NCBI RefSeq assembly: GCF_004118675.1
Contig: NZ_SDHZ01000001.1
Location: 62,001-126,000, forward strand
Length of the DNA stretch: 64,000 nt
Direction of reading: 5' to 3'
Origin: Filimonas effusa
GTDB taxonomy: Bacteria; Bacteroidota; Bacteroidia; Chitinophagales; Chitinophagaceae
Shown here: piece by piece, positions 17,738 through 26,903 of the stretch
How the letters are laid out: each line of letters begins with the position of its first letter
Numbering within the stretch: position 1 is the stretch's first letter
Position numbers and translations under genes: made by a program
The notes under the pieces: generated by a model
What the model was told of the DNA's origin: nothing
The model's database searches: none
The model's input: the letters and a program-made list of their open reading frames with translations, nothing else

Positions 17738-18445
17738 TTAATAGTGTCTGATAAAGGAAAAGAACATGGCAATAGTGACTTTTATAAGATAATAAATACT
17801 GCCTGCACTACTTATCGATGACGTGCCGCCGGTACGGGCCTGCATCACAACAGCCGTTTCCGCGATCTTAAAACCCGAACGCGCGAATAATACCAGCGAT
17901 TCCGGCTCAGGGTATTCATCAGGATATACCATTGCCGCTTTATCAATCGCTTTCTTGTCCAGCAGCCTGAACCCCGAGGTCGCATCATAAATAGCGTTCC
18001 CTGTAAAAATGCGATTCAGCCAATGAAAATACTGTATGCCCAATCGACGCATAAAAGACGACTGGAATCCTTCATGTAATAAAAAACGGGAGCCTATCAC
18101 AAGGTTGGCATTTGTCTCTTCCTGCCTTGCCAGCAATTTGGGTATCTCTGAAGGCGGATGTTGCCCGTCGCCATCTACCTGTAAGGCAAAATCAAAACCC
18201 TGCTGCTGCGCATAGCGAAAACCTGTTTGCATAGCGCCTCCAATACCAAGGTTTACCGGTAGGTCCAATACCGTAACTCCGGCCGCTTTCGCCACAGAAG
18301 CCGTAGCGTCGGCAGAAGCATCGTTAATTACTGCTATCGACAATTGATATCCAGGTATTCGCAGTTGTTTTAAACTGCCCAGTAACGATGGCAGCGAAGT
18401 CGCTTCATTGTAACAGGGCACTATGGCCAGTATGGTTTTAGTCAT
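17738..18445 (-). CDS. Family 2 glycosyltransferase (polyprenyl-phosphate sugar synthase-like)
   Basis: This 235-residue GT-A fold enzyme has IVPCYNEATSLPSLL at the N-terminus, NDASADATASVA, the acidic DGDGQHPP nucleotide-sugar/metal motif and YDATSGFRLLD as in dolichol- or undecaprenyl-phosphate mannose/glucose synthases. It has a short hydrophobic C-terminus rather than the two-helix anchor of longer homologues, and the DUF2304 protein encoded next may provide the membrane part. It is likely to transfer a sugar to a polyprenyl phosphate for cell-surface glycosylation. Confidence 0.9.
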   Translation of the reverse strand: MTKTILAIVPCYNEATSLPSLLGSLKQLRIPGYQLSIAVINDASADATASVAKAAGVTVLDLPVNLGIGGAMQTGFRYAQQQGFDFALQVDGDGQHPPSEIPKLLARQEETNANLVIGSRFLLHEGFQSSFMRRLGIQYFHWLNRIFTGNAIYDATSGFRLLDKKAIDKAAMVYPDEYPEPESLVLFARSGFKIAETAVVMQARTGGTSSISSAGSIYYLIKVTIAMFFSFIRHY

Positions 18446-18631
18446 TTGATATGTAGAGCTTTTCCTAAGCAGTTGTTAGCAAACCAGACTAAGCTACGAA
18501 AATTACCGACTACTGGGTATTTTTTACCTGATTGAATCTCGGTTTATTTGCAACACAATCCTCCGTTACCCATGATGCCTAAAATCCCCATACAAGCTGC
18601 TTGCAGTCATCTGTTGTCTAACGCTTGCCGT

Positions 18632-20758
18632 ATGTTGTTAAAACATTACTGCCTGCCGTCTGCCTGCTGCTGCTTCTTTTCATTGCTTTTTCTGGCTTCG
18701 GTTGTCTCCGCTCAGTCCAAAACATTGCTGAACATAAAAGTGCCGCCATCATTGGCGAATGCAAAGAAGATCGACCTTAAATATACAGGATATTATACCC
18801 TCGGCTACGATCCGCTTATCGCAGCTCCCTCCATCGAGGCCGTTTCATGGGAGGGCTACTCCGATAAAATTCGTATCACGCTTGTATTAAAGCTGAAGTT
18901 CAGCGATGCCACAAAATACACCATCTATCGCGAAGGAAAAGGAAAGGTGAAAGACGTTCCTGGCCCCATCGACGGTACTATGTCGGTCAGCGCCCTCAGT
19001 ATCAATATTCCGGTATCATTCCGTGGTGCATCCCTTGGTACACAGTCCTTTCACTTCGGCTTTAATAAATTCGGCAATCTCTCGGCTTCTCAATATGTCT
19101 ATATTTCAAAAGATTTACTTAAGAACTATGACCAGGTAGGTACCGCAACTAAAATCGCTGGCGGAGGTAAAGCGGATATCGCAGGGATCTTTAATGCCAT
19201 GACTTTTGGAATTCCATCTGTAACGCATTTCGATTATTTTCTTTTTACGGAAGATGCCGTTGCCGAAACAGGCAAAATAGTAGAGGTCGAACTCGCAGCA
19301 CGCCGCAAGGAAGCAGAGGACAAAAAGAAAGCAGAAGACGAACTGAAGAAAAAGAAAGAAGCCGAAGAAACTGCAAAACGATTGGCGGCCGAAAAACAGG
19401 CCGCACAGAAACAAGCCGCGGAAAAAGCTGCAGCCGAAAAACAGGCAGCGGCTTCAAAAACCACAACTGCATCTTCAGGTACTACAGCACTTACCATAGC
19501 TGCTTCATCCCCGGCAGCCCGGACTGCTGCGGGAACAACAACTACATCCACCGCATCTGCTCCGGATCTGGGTAAAGGCCCCGATGGCAAATACTACCGT
19601 AAAACAGAGAACGGAACATACCAGCAAATAAGCTATGAAGTATACCAGTCACTGAAACAACAAAAAGCCGCTGCCGGCAAATCAGCCGCCACCACCACAA
19701 CAACCCAGAACAATGCGCAAACCCTGGCTGCTACTCAACAGCAGCTGCAGGCAATGACTAATAACTTTTTCAACCAGCAGGCCGAAATGCAACGCCAGAG
19801 CGAACAACGTATCGCGCTCGGTATGCAAAGCTACTATGCAGCCGAGGCGGTACGTAATGGAAAAGACAATCTTAATAACCTTTCCAGGCTTAGCGGCAGC
19901 TACAATTCTGTAGAAGAACTCGAAGAAGAATTTAACCAGAAATATTATTCCATCAACTCCGAAGTGGAAAGCCTCAACGAAGCGCGCAACCAGCAACTGC
20001 AGGCCTCGTACAATTATTACTATAACAATGGCAGCGAAACCGATAAGGCTATAGGGCAGGCAGCAGTGGCCATTGGCGGATTGATCAATAACATGAGAGC
20101 CGAAAAAGAAAAACGGGAAGCCAAAGAAGCCCTGCAGCGACAGCGCGAACAGGCCCGTGCCGAAATAGAAGCCCGTAAAAAAGCAGCCCTGCTCCAGTTA
20201 CGTAAAACTTTCTTCTCCCAGTTCCCCGATGGTGGCGTGCCCCTTTCTTCGCATACCGTTACCGTTAGTGAACTTCACTTCTTTTCTTACACATTTAACA
20301 ATGAGCATATCAATCAGGCAACACCAGTGGTTGCCGTTTCAAATGTCTTTCCCATAGCACGTTATGGCGATGGTACCTGGCCCTTTAAAACAGCTGTCGT
20401 TAATGATGTAAAGAAAACAGGTGCCCAGGGTGCAGTTACCCTCGTTGGCTATTACGCATCAAAAGAAATGGCCGATCAAATGCGTGCCTCCTTTCTCTCC
20501 CTGGCAAAAAAATGCCAGATAAGTGTAAAAGATATTAGCTATAAAGGAAAGAAAGCTGCTGGCGCCGCCGGCGCCGACTTCTGGGGTAACAATACCGGAA
20601 CTAAAAAACAATCCGATACCGCTTTTGCTGTAACATCCGCCGCCAAAACTACAACCGACGACTTCTGGCAAACAGGAAAAAAACAAACAAAAGACGATAA
20701 AGCCCAAAGCGGTACCACAACAAAGCCCGTAAAAAAAGAAGAATTCTGGAATCAATAA
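18632..20758 (+). CDS. Exported coiled-coil protein with C-terminal FW motifs, unknown function
   Basis: No family was recognised. Starting at ATG 18632 gives 708 residues with a good signal peptide (MLLKHYCLPSACCCFF, cut after VVSAQS). An upstream ATG at 18572 would bury the signal in a longer leader. Residues up to about 210 are a beta-rich globular domain. A Lys/Glu/Ala coiled coil, a Thr/Ala/Ser-rich linker and a KGPDGKYYRKTENGTYQQISYE module follow, then a second helical region and a small C-terminal domain. The tail repeats an acidic-acidic/Ala-FW motif three times: ADFWGN, DDFWQT and EEFWNQ at the very end. The Sel1-repeat gene follows after 22 bp, so the two proteins probably function together in the envelope. 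Confidence 0.75.
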   Translation: MLLKHYCLPSACCCFFSLLFLASVVSAQSKTLLNIKVPPSLANAKKIDLKYTGYYTLGYDPLIAAPSIEAVSWEGYSDKIRITLVLKLKFSDATKYTIYREGKGKVKDVPGPIDGTMSVSALSINIPVSFRGASLGTQSFHFGFNKFGNLSASQYVYISKDLLKNYDQVGTATKIAGGGKADIAGIFNAMTFGIPSVTHFDYFLFTEDAVAETGKIVEVELAARRKEAEDKKKAEDELKKKKEAEETAKRLAAEKQAAQKQAAEKAAAEKQAAASKTTTASSGTTALTIAASSPAARTAAGTTTTSTASAPDLGKGPDGKYYRKTENGTYQQISYEVYQSLKQQKAAAGKSAATTTTTQNNAQTLAATQQQLQAMTNNFFNQQAEMQRQSEQRIALGMQSYYAAEAVRNGKDNLNNLSRLSGSYNSVEELEEEFNQKYYSINSEVESLNEARNQQLQASYNYYYNNGSETDKAIGQAAVAIGGLINNMRAEKEKREAKEALQRQREQARAEIEARKKAALLQLRKTFFSQFPDGGVPLSSHTVTVSELHFFSYTFNNEHINQATPVVAVSNVFPIARYGDGTWPFKTAVVNDVKKTGAQGAVTLVGYYASKEMADQMRASFLSLAKKCQISVKDISYKGKKAAGAAGADFWGNNTGTKKQSDTAFAVTSAAKTTTDDFWQTGKKQTKDDKAQSGTTTKPVKKEEFWNQ

Positions 20759-20780
20759 CCCCTGAGTAAATAGAACGAAT

Positions 20781-22400
20781 ATGAAAACTTGGCTGCTCTT
20801 ATGTCTGCTCGTAGTTTTAGGCTATAATGCCACTGCACAGGCTACCATCGCAAAATTGAAGTACGAAGAAGCTGAAGAAGCTTTTGTGGCAAATGATTAC
20901 CTCACAACTATCTCTAAGCTCGATGAAACCGAAAAGCTGCTTGGCGCCACCAATCCACGCATCTTATACCTCCGCATCATGGCCCAGGATAAACTTATCA
21001 GGTCCGAACTGTTCCTTGATTATGAGATAATAGCCGCCTTCAGGAAAAATTGCAGCACCTACCTCACCAAATACGAATCGGTCTCAGGTATAGAAGAAAA
21101 ATACAAAGAAGTATATAAAGCATCCGAAACCTATAAACTGATCGATATACCCGAACAGGCACTCGCCAACCTGGCAAAGGCTACAGCTACCACTGCAGAC
21201 TACGCGCAGCTGGGTGACGCTTATTACAGGTCAGGCAACTATAAAGCTGCCGCAGGCTATTTAAAAACCGCGGCAGCAAAGGGCAATGCCTTTGCCAACG
21301 CACTCCTGGGATACATGACCCAGATGGGCTGGGGAGTAACAAAGGATTCCGCAGCAGGCAACCGCCTCATCGAAAAAGCAATGGCAGCCAATCACCCCGA
21401 TGCCTTTCATACCAGGGCCTTTTCCTATAGAGGCGGAATAGATGGTATGCCTAAAGACTCCTTGATGGCAGTCGAGTACTTCAAAAAAAGCTATCAGGCG
21501 GCATTCCCGTTGGCCGACAAAGGGAATCCCGAATACCTCTTCTATGCAGGCAGGGCTTTAATGGATGCAGAAGGTGCAGATACGCTCAACGGCGTGGAAT
21601 TGATCACCAAAGCAGCCGGCAAAGGCAACATCGACGCGCTCATAAAACTCGGTGAATGCTACCGCGATGGACTATACGTTGATCAGGATTATACCAAAGC
21701 CATGCAATTCTTCCAGAAAGCCGCAGCCAAAGGATCTGCTACAGGTATGTATCGTGTGGGTGGCATGTATTTTCGCGGCAACGGTGTCAGCCAGGATTAT
21801 GGTAAAGCACTGGATTGGTACGAAAAAGCATGTATCGCCGGTAATATCTACGCTCCTTATTCAATCGGGTACCTCTATGCCGAAGGATTGGGGGTTACCA
21901 AAGATTGTCCCAAAGCAATTACCTGGTACGAGTTGTCCGGTAAACGCGGGTATTTCAGCGCCTATAACATTATCGGTAACACCTACTATTGGGGAAATTG
22001 CGTAACCAAAGACTATAACAAAGCAGCCATTTACTATACCAAAGCGGCAGAAAATGATGTCATTGCTGCCATGAACAACCTGGCTAATGTTTATTATGCC
22101 GGCGGTAATGGACTCACCCAAAATTATCCCAAAGCCGCAGAATGGTACCTCAAAGGCGCTGCTAAAAACTATGCGTGGTGTATGTATAACTATGGCAACA
22201 TGTTGTACAACGGAAATGGAATGGCTGTCGATTACCTCAAAGCTATCGAATGGTATAAAAAAGCCGCCGACCTCGACAATACCGATGCTATGGATAAACT
22301 CTATAGCATGTACTACAACGGTATAGGCGTTAAAAAAGATAAAAAAACAGGAGAACAATGGGCCGCGAGATCTGCCGCTCTAAAAGCCAAAAAAGGATAA
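20781..22400 (+). CDS. Exported Sel1-repeat protein
   Basis: This 539-residue protein has a signal peptide (MKTWLLLCLLVVLGYNATAQ) and then an N-terminal tetratricopeptide-like part. From about residue 145 there are some nine Sel1-like repeats with the pattern A-x-x-x-G-x-x-Y/M-x-G-x-G-V-x-x-D-Y-x-K-A. Sel1 repeats form a helical solenoid that scaffolds protein complexes. It is co-oriented and 22 bp downstream of the FW-motif protein, implying a shared complex, possibly at the periplasmic face of the envelope. No enzymatic domain is visible. Confidence 0.88.
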   Translation: MKTWLLLCLLVVLGYNATAQATIAKLKYEEAEEAFVANDYLTTISKLDETEKLLGATNPRILYLRIMAQDKLIRSELFLDYEIIAAFRKNCSTYLTKYESVSGIEEKYKEVYKASETYKLIDIPEQALANLAKATATTADYAQLGDAYYRSGNYKAAAGYLKTAAAKGNAFANALLGYMTQMGWGVTKDSAAGNRLIEKAMAANHPDAFHTRAFSYRGGIDGMPKDSLMAVEYFKKSYQAAFPLADKGNPEYLFYAGRALMDAEGADTLNGVELITKAAGKGNIDALIKLGECYRDGLYVDQDYTKAMQFFQKAAAKGSATGMYRVGGMYFRGNGVSQDYGKALDWYEKACIAGNIYAPYSIGYLYAEGLGVTKDCPKAITWYELSGKRGYFSAYNIIGNTYYWGNCVTKDYNKAAIYYTKAAENDVIAAMNNLANVYYAGGNGLTQNYPKAAEWYLKGAAKNYAWCMYNYGNMLYNGNGMAVDYLKAIEWYKKAADLDNTDAMDKLYSMYYNGIGVKKDKKTGEQWAARSAALKAKKG

Positions 22401-22417
22401 TATAAATCAAAACATAA

Positions 22418-22449
22418 AAAGAGCTGGTAGTTTTAACTGCCAGCTCTTT
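22418..22449. terminator. Terminator after Sel1-repeat gene
   Basis: A 13-bp stem, AAAGAGCTGGTAG/CTGCCAGCTCTTT (one G-T pair), has a TTTTAA loop and can serve both convergent transcripts. Confidence 0.8.
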
Positions 22450-22496
22450 CTTGTCTATAGCATATCACAATAGCACATTTATTTACCTGCTGTTAT

Positions 22497-24104
22497 CTAC
22501 TTCTTATTCAACCTCGCCTCCTCCAGGTCAAGATTGCTTTCCATCAGCCGCAATACCTCGTCATCACATTTTCCGGCATGCTGCATCTCCCTTAGCCCAT
22601 CACGCCTTAGCGATATCAGCTCCAGCATGATCTTCCGGTACAAGCCCCGCACAGTGCTTAATGCCTGTTTCTTCAACTCCTCATTGCCCGTACTTTCCGA
22701 TGCCGTCACACTTCTCATCAGTTGCTCCTTTATCCGGCTTATCGTTTCATATTGACTCATCTCCACTGCATAATTCGTATCCAGGTATTGTATAGCCCTT
22801 TTCCCTAATTCAATACGTATCGCCTCAATCTGCTCCTCTTCCGGGATATACTCATCAACCTCTTCCACTTTTAGCCATCGTATAAAAAGCGGCAAAGTAA
22901 GCCCCTGAAATACAAGCGTCACCAGTATCACCACAAACGTGATGAACAAAATAAGATTGCGGTGCGGGAAAGCAGTCAGCTTATCGTCCAGCGTAAGTGG
23001 AATGGCCAATGCCGAAGCCAGCGATACAACCCCGCGCATCCCGGCCCATCCTATAATGAACGGCAGCTTAAGACCAGGGCTTTTTTCCGTTTCCCTTATC
23101 CGCTTGCTAAGTAAGCGTGGTACCCACGACGATATATATACAAGTATTATTCTTATTACTATCACCATTGCGCTTATCATCAACGCATAGTAAATAGCCT
23201 CATCCAGCGCATATCCCTCCAGCCCATGAACAATTACAGGCAGTTCCAGCCCAATAAGTATAAATACAAAACCATTCAGCAGGAAACCTACCGTAGCCCA
23301 TACCTCCTGCGTCTGCAACCGCGTATGATAATTCAGGAAGTCACTGGAACGGAACGACAAAAACAATCCCCCGCTTACCACAGCAAGTACGCCCGACCAA
23401 TGAAACTGCTCCGCTACAATATACATCAGGTACGGCGCCGTTAATGTGATAGGAGTGGTAATGCTCGATGCCTTTATCCAGTAACGCAATATAAGATATA
23501 GTATATGTCCTATAACCACGCCAACAAACACGCCCATTACCGCTGCCACCAGGAAGTCAATCACGGCCTGCTGGATGACGAACTGGCTCGTTAGTACCGC
23601 CGTCACGGCAAAACGGAATACGGTAAGTGAAGCCGCATCATTCACCAGGCTCTCACCCTCCAGTATCGTGGTGCCCCGCTTAGGAACCTCCATCCCTTTC
23701 AAAACAGAGGTAGCCGCCACAGCATCAGGAGGCGAAATAATGCCTCCAAGTAAAAACCCCAACGCCAGCGTGAACCCCGGAATAATATGTACCGAAAAAT
23801 AAGCGATGGCCAGTGAAGTGAATAATACCAGCCCAAACCCAAGACTCAGCACAGGTCGCCGCCACTTCCACAACTGGTGCCACGATGAATACCAGGCTGC
23901 TTCAAACAATAACGGCGGCAGGAATATCAGGAACACCAGGTCCGGATCTACATTCAAATGCGGTAGCCCCGGTATAAAGCTGATCCCCAATCCACCCATC
24001 ACCAGGAAAATAGGGTAGGAGATCTTCAGCCGCTGGCTCAACATATATAACATCGCCATTATAAAAAACAAGGCCAGTATCAATAATAAATTATGATGTA
24101 TCAA
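22497..24104 (-). CDS. CPA1-type Na+/H+ antiporter
   Basis: This 535-residue protein has about 12 membrane segments and a C-terminal cytosolic helical tail of about 110 residues. The CPA1 ion-site motifs are present: GGIISPPDAVAATSVL and EGESLVNDAASL, where the Asn-Asp pair binds the ion. RPVLSLGFGL and AGMRGVVSLASALAIPL follow the same family order. It exchanges Na+ (or K+) for protons across the inner membrane, supporting pH and salt homeostasis. The gene is convergent with the Sel1 gene. Confidence 0.92.
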   Translation of the reverse strand: MIHHNLLLILALFFIMAMLYMLSQRLKISYPIFLVMGGLGISFIPGLPHLNVDPDLVFLIFLPPLLFEAAWYSSWHQLWKWRRPVLSLGFGLVLFTSLAIAYFSVHIIPGFTLALGFLLGGIISPPDAVAATSVLKGMEVPKRGTTILEGESLVNDAASLTVFRFAVTAVLTSQFVIQQAVIDFLVAAVMGVFVGVVIGHILYLILRYWIKASSITTPITLTAPYLMYIVAEQFHWSGVLAVVSGGLFLSFRSSDFLNYHTRLQTQEVWATVGFLLNGFVFILIGLELPVIVHGLEGYALDEAIYYALMISAMVIVIRIILVYISSWVPRLLSKRIRETEKSPGLKLPFIIGWAGMRGVVSLASALAIPLTLDDKLTAFPHRNLILFITFVVILVTLVFQGLTLPLFIRWLKVEEVDEYIPEEEQIEAIRIELGKRAIQYLDTNYAVEMSQYETISRIKEQLMRSVTASESTGNEELKKQALSTVRGLYRKIMLELISLRRDGLREMQHAGKCDDEVLRLMESNLDLEEARLNKK

Positions 24105-24223
24105 CAGTGAGGTTTTGAATGAGTGATTAATATAAAAATAACCAATCCTATGCTAATGGCTGTTTATTGATCCTCGTATCCCTATAAGAAAACAGTGTCT
24201 GCGTATTTATTACCCAAAGCATA

Positions 24224-24231
24224 TATCTTTG
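24224..24231 (+). promoter_or_regulatory. -7 promoter box for DUF486 gene
   Basis: TATCTTTG matches TAnnTTTG, 24 bp upstream of the ATG. No clear -33 element is seen. Confidence 0.5.
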
Positions 24232-24255
24232 CTGATTGAATAAATAAATTTCATC

Positions 24256-24624
24256 ATGAAATACCTGTCAACTGTAGGCTTACTGATCCTTTCCAATGCC
24301 TTTATGACACTCGCATGGTATGGCCATCTCAAATTCTTTGGCAAAAACGGCCACAGCAGTACACCCTTATGGGCCATCATATTGCTTAGCTGGGGACTGG
24401 CTTTCTTTGAATACTGCTTCCAGGTGCCGGCCAACAGGATAGGCTTCGAAGAAACAGGAGGTCCCTTCTCCCTCGTTCAGCTGAAAGTCCTGCAGGAAGT
24501 CATCACCCTCATCATTTTTATGATCTTCTCCCTCATAGTATTTAAAAACATCCGCTTCACCACCAACCATTTCATAGGATTTGGATTCCTGGTCGTAGCA
24601 GTCTATTTTATATTCAAAAAATAA
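24256..24624 (+). CDS. DUF486 (DMT-like) membrane protein
   Basis: This 122-residue protein has four membrane helices and the DUF486 signatures FMTLAWYGHLK, WAIILLSWGLAFFEYCFQVPANR, and SLVQLKVLQEVITL. The family is related to small DMT-superfamily transporters, but no substrate is known. It stands alone with its own promoter, divergent from the antiporter gene. Confidence 0.88.
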   Translation: MKYLSTVGLLILSNAFMTLAWYGHLKFFGKNGHSSTPLWAIILLSWGLAFFEYCFQVPANRIGFEETGGPFSLVQLKVLQEVITLIIFMIFSLIVFKNIRFTTNHFIGFGFLVVAVYFIFKK

Positions 24625-24796
24625 ATTTAGAGGTGGTGTTTTAGTTTATTCAGCGTTTTCTATCTTTACAATAAGGTGCTGAATTTCAGTATTCTGCAAC
24701 ACTTCTCGGCTTCTCATATTGCTACCTTTATATCAGTGAGATAACATTTTAATAGACTAAAAAATAGACTAGTTAGTTGTTGCCTCTCACACTGAT

Positions 24797-25238
24797 TTGC
24801 AAAAAGGGGAAAACCCGCAGAGATTTATTAAAAAGACTTTTACACCAACATTTGACGTATCTGCCCTTGCAGAGCAGGAAGTTAGTCTCATAAAACAAGC
24901 AACCATTAATACAGATGTATTTTTCCAGTTCGATGACTTTATAAAGTTCAAACAGCGCAAGGTGGGGCCTGGTATGATAAACACATATGAGAATATAAAA
25001 TCTTGCTTGGAAGCCTACGAGATACATAAGAAAAAAAAAGCTGACCTTCCAGGCTTTTGATATGGACTTCGGAGATGATTTTATAGACTTTCTTACTTAT
25101 GATTATACAAATCGCCGAGCCAAAAAGAATCCTGAATATGGGCTAAAAGTAAATACTATCCGATTATATGTAAATTTCCTTCGCTGTTTTCTCAATAATA
25201 GAATGCGTAAGGGGAATTACAATTTTAGGGTAAGCTAG
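24797..25238 (+). pseudogene. Tyrosine recombinase (integrase) remnant, frameshifted and truncated
   Basis: Two frames read together as the N-terminal core-binding (SAM-like) domain of a Bacteroidota tyrosine recombinase. The first (24797-25060) reads ENPQRFIKKTFTPTFDV, INTDVFFQFDDFIKFK, VGPGMINTYENIKSCLEAYE. The second (25041-25238) continues LTFQAFDMDFGDDFIDFLTY, KKNPEYGLKVNTI, LRCFLNNRMRKG. They join across a run of nine A (25031-25039); eight A would restore the frame. The catalytic domain with R-H-R-Y is missing, and the 5' end lacks a proper start. It marks a former mobile element at the left edge of the accessory segment. Confidence 0.8.
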
Positions 25239-25351
25239 GGCTATAATGCAGGACGTTGTTAAACCGTACTTTCAGCATCACTACTTTATTTTTACGAGGC
25301 TTAATGGTTGTGGAAACCATATCTGGGTGGTAAGCAATGCTAACGTGATAA

Positions 25352-25389
25352 GAGATGTCGCGCCAAAACTTGGGCGACATCTCGTTTTT
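25352..25389 (+). terminator. Rho-independent terminator
   Basis: A perfect 10-bp stem, GAGATGTCGC/GCGACATCTC, with a 12-nt loop is followed by GTTTTTG. No intact gene now precedes it, so it probably belonged to the lost integrase or neighbour. Confidence 0.75.
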
Positions 25390-25502
25390 GTATTCATTAT
25401 CTACTAGTGTTGTGCGATCATTTTTTGATCACTCCAATCTTCGCCATCAAAAAAATGAATATATAAAAATGGTAATAAAATAATTTGCATAAATTATATT
25501 AA

Positions 25503-25510
25503 TATATTTG
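25503..25510 (+). promoter_or_regulatory. -7 promoter box for lipoprotein gene
   Basis: TATATTTG matches TAnnTTTG, 34 bp before the ATG. TTTG at 25484-25487 is only 15 bp upstream, shorter than usual. Confidence 0.5.
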
Positions 25511-25544
25511 ACCGCTTTATTCTTTAACCTAAACTCAAATCCTA

Positions 25545-26879
25545 ATGAAAAGTGCATTCACTTCATTCTCCCACCGCTTCCTACTATTTATAACTGTTAT
25601 TTTTACATTATTGATTGCTTCCTGTAAGAAGTCTGAGCGGGAGATGTCGCTTCGATCAGAATTATTCGTATACAGCGGAGATAAACAGTCACTTAAAGCC
25701 CTCTCCGAAGATTTAACTGTATTGGATTTACAGTTTCATTTTGTTGACAGCCTAGAAAAAGGTGGAACAATAGACTGGAATAGCTATTTTATAACTGGCT
25801 CGCTGGCCGATACAACTTGTGATTATGCATTTGCTGTCAGGCAGGGTGAGGTATTAGAGAATATTATCCTTGCCACACGCTCAAAAAATCAAAAATTCAT
25901 TAAAGGAAGGGTTATAAACTTCAAAAATCTTTCGAAACTGGAGTCTCCATTCAGGATTGCAAAAATCTTCCAATGCTACGAAAAAGTAGGTTATAAAATC
26001 CCAACATCGGTTACTTCGTTTATTGAAAAAGATTCGACTCTATCAGTTAATGCAAGTAAAAGCAACAGGGCTTGTTCAAAAGCAGGTTTAAATACACGTT
26101 CAACCTCATGCGCTCTGTTTTTTAGCGCGGGTTATTACCTGCAAATAGTGCCTGGAACCTGTCCGGATATTTTTTTAGTACAAGACGCAATACAATCTTA
26201 TGTTATTGAACAACTCCGTCTGGAATTATCGAATATCTACCAGGCGAACTTTAATGTATCCGTAATCCCTAACCTGTATACACAAATAGACGGCCCTTCG
26301 GATCTTGTATCTCTTATAGACGAATATTTCCTTAGGACAACTATCAGTAATATAATGCAGAACTACGTCCAGCAATATTGGGCAAATTGCAATATATACC
26401 AGTTGTATTTAACAGATTTGAGGATACTGGGGACGAGTTGTGACAATCAAGGTGGTGGTCCGGCTGATCCACCAACTACCCCGGAAGAACACGGCCAACT
26501 TATATCAATTGAAGAGGAAGAGGAAACAGATACCTATTTGCAAGAACAAGGTTTTTTGGAAGACGGTATTTCTTATGAGAGAATTAAATATAGATATAAT
26601 GCACAGATCCTTCGCCTTTCAAACTCGGATTTTGTAGATCGTGTCATCATGTATCCTATCACTGCCGATCCAATTCAATCAGTTTACAAAGATCGATATG
26701 GTCGTTCTGTAACTCGAAACCTGACCTTGTTTAATCATGTAAATACCTATTCTATTATGCCTTTTGATAGAAGATTTGTCGAGCTTCATTGGACATGTTT
26801 AGTTATTGCGAGGTACATTTATTCAAACGGTGACGTAACGACTCGTCAATGGCCTATTACTAAAGATGCCGTAATGTAA
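25545..26879 (+). CDS. Lipoprotein of unknown function
   Basis: This 444-residue protein has a type II signal peptide; the lipobox is LIASC, so the mature protein starts at a lipidated Cys followed by KKSERE. No domain was recognised. Visible features are several cysteines in the middle (NRACSKAG, STSCALFF, GTCPD), a Gly/Pro/Glu-rich linker (GGGPADPPTTPEEHG) at about residues 305-320 and a C-terminal beta-rich part. Base composition is more AT-rich than the genes at either side of the segment, consistent with horizontal origin. The double YhcG_N-like gene follows after 24 bp, suggesting co-transcription. Confidence 0.7.
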   Translation: MKSAFTSFSHRFLLFITVIFTLLIASCKKSEREMSLRSELFVYSGDKQSLKALSEDLTVLDLQFHFVDSLEKGGTIDWNSYFITGSLADTTCDYAFAVRQGEVLENIILATRSKNQKFIKGRVINFKNLSKLESPFRIAKIFQCYEKVGYKIPTSVTSFIEKDSTLSVNASKSNRACSKAGLNTRSTSCALFFSAGYYLQIVPGTCPDIFLVQDAIQSYVIEQLRLELSNIYQANFNVSVIPNLYTQIDGPSDLVSLIDEYFLRTTISNIMQNYVQQYWANCNIYQLYLTDLRILGTSCDNQGGGPADPPTTPEEHGQLISIEEEEETDTYLQEQGFLEDGISYERIKYRYNAQILRLSNSDFVDRVIMYPITADPIQSVYKDRYGRSVTRNLTLFNHVNTYSIMPFDRRFVELHWTCLVIARYIYSNGDVTTRQWPITKDAVM

Positions 26880-26903
26880 CTTTGTTCAATAAATGAAATC
26901 CTT

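Larger units (their letters stand above)
25239..25544. other. Intergenic region after integrase remnant
   Basis: This 306-bp AT-rich stretch contains the hairpin at 25352-25383, a small dyad GATCA/TGATC around 25407-25423 and the promoter box of the following gene. No coding frame looks real. Confidence 0.5.

Noticed and set aside
24773-25027. Minus-strand open frame of 84 codons
   Set aside because: It is antisense to the integrase remnant, which shows real family similarity on the plus strand.
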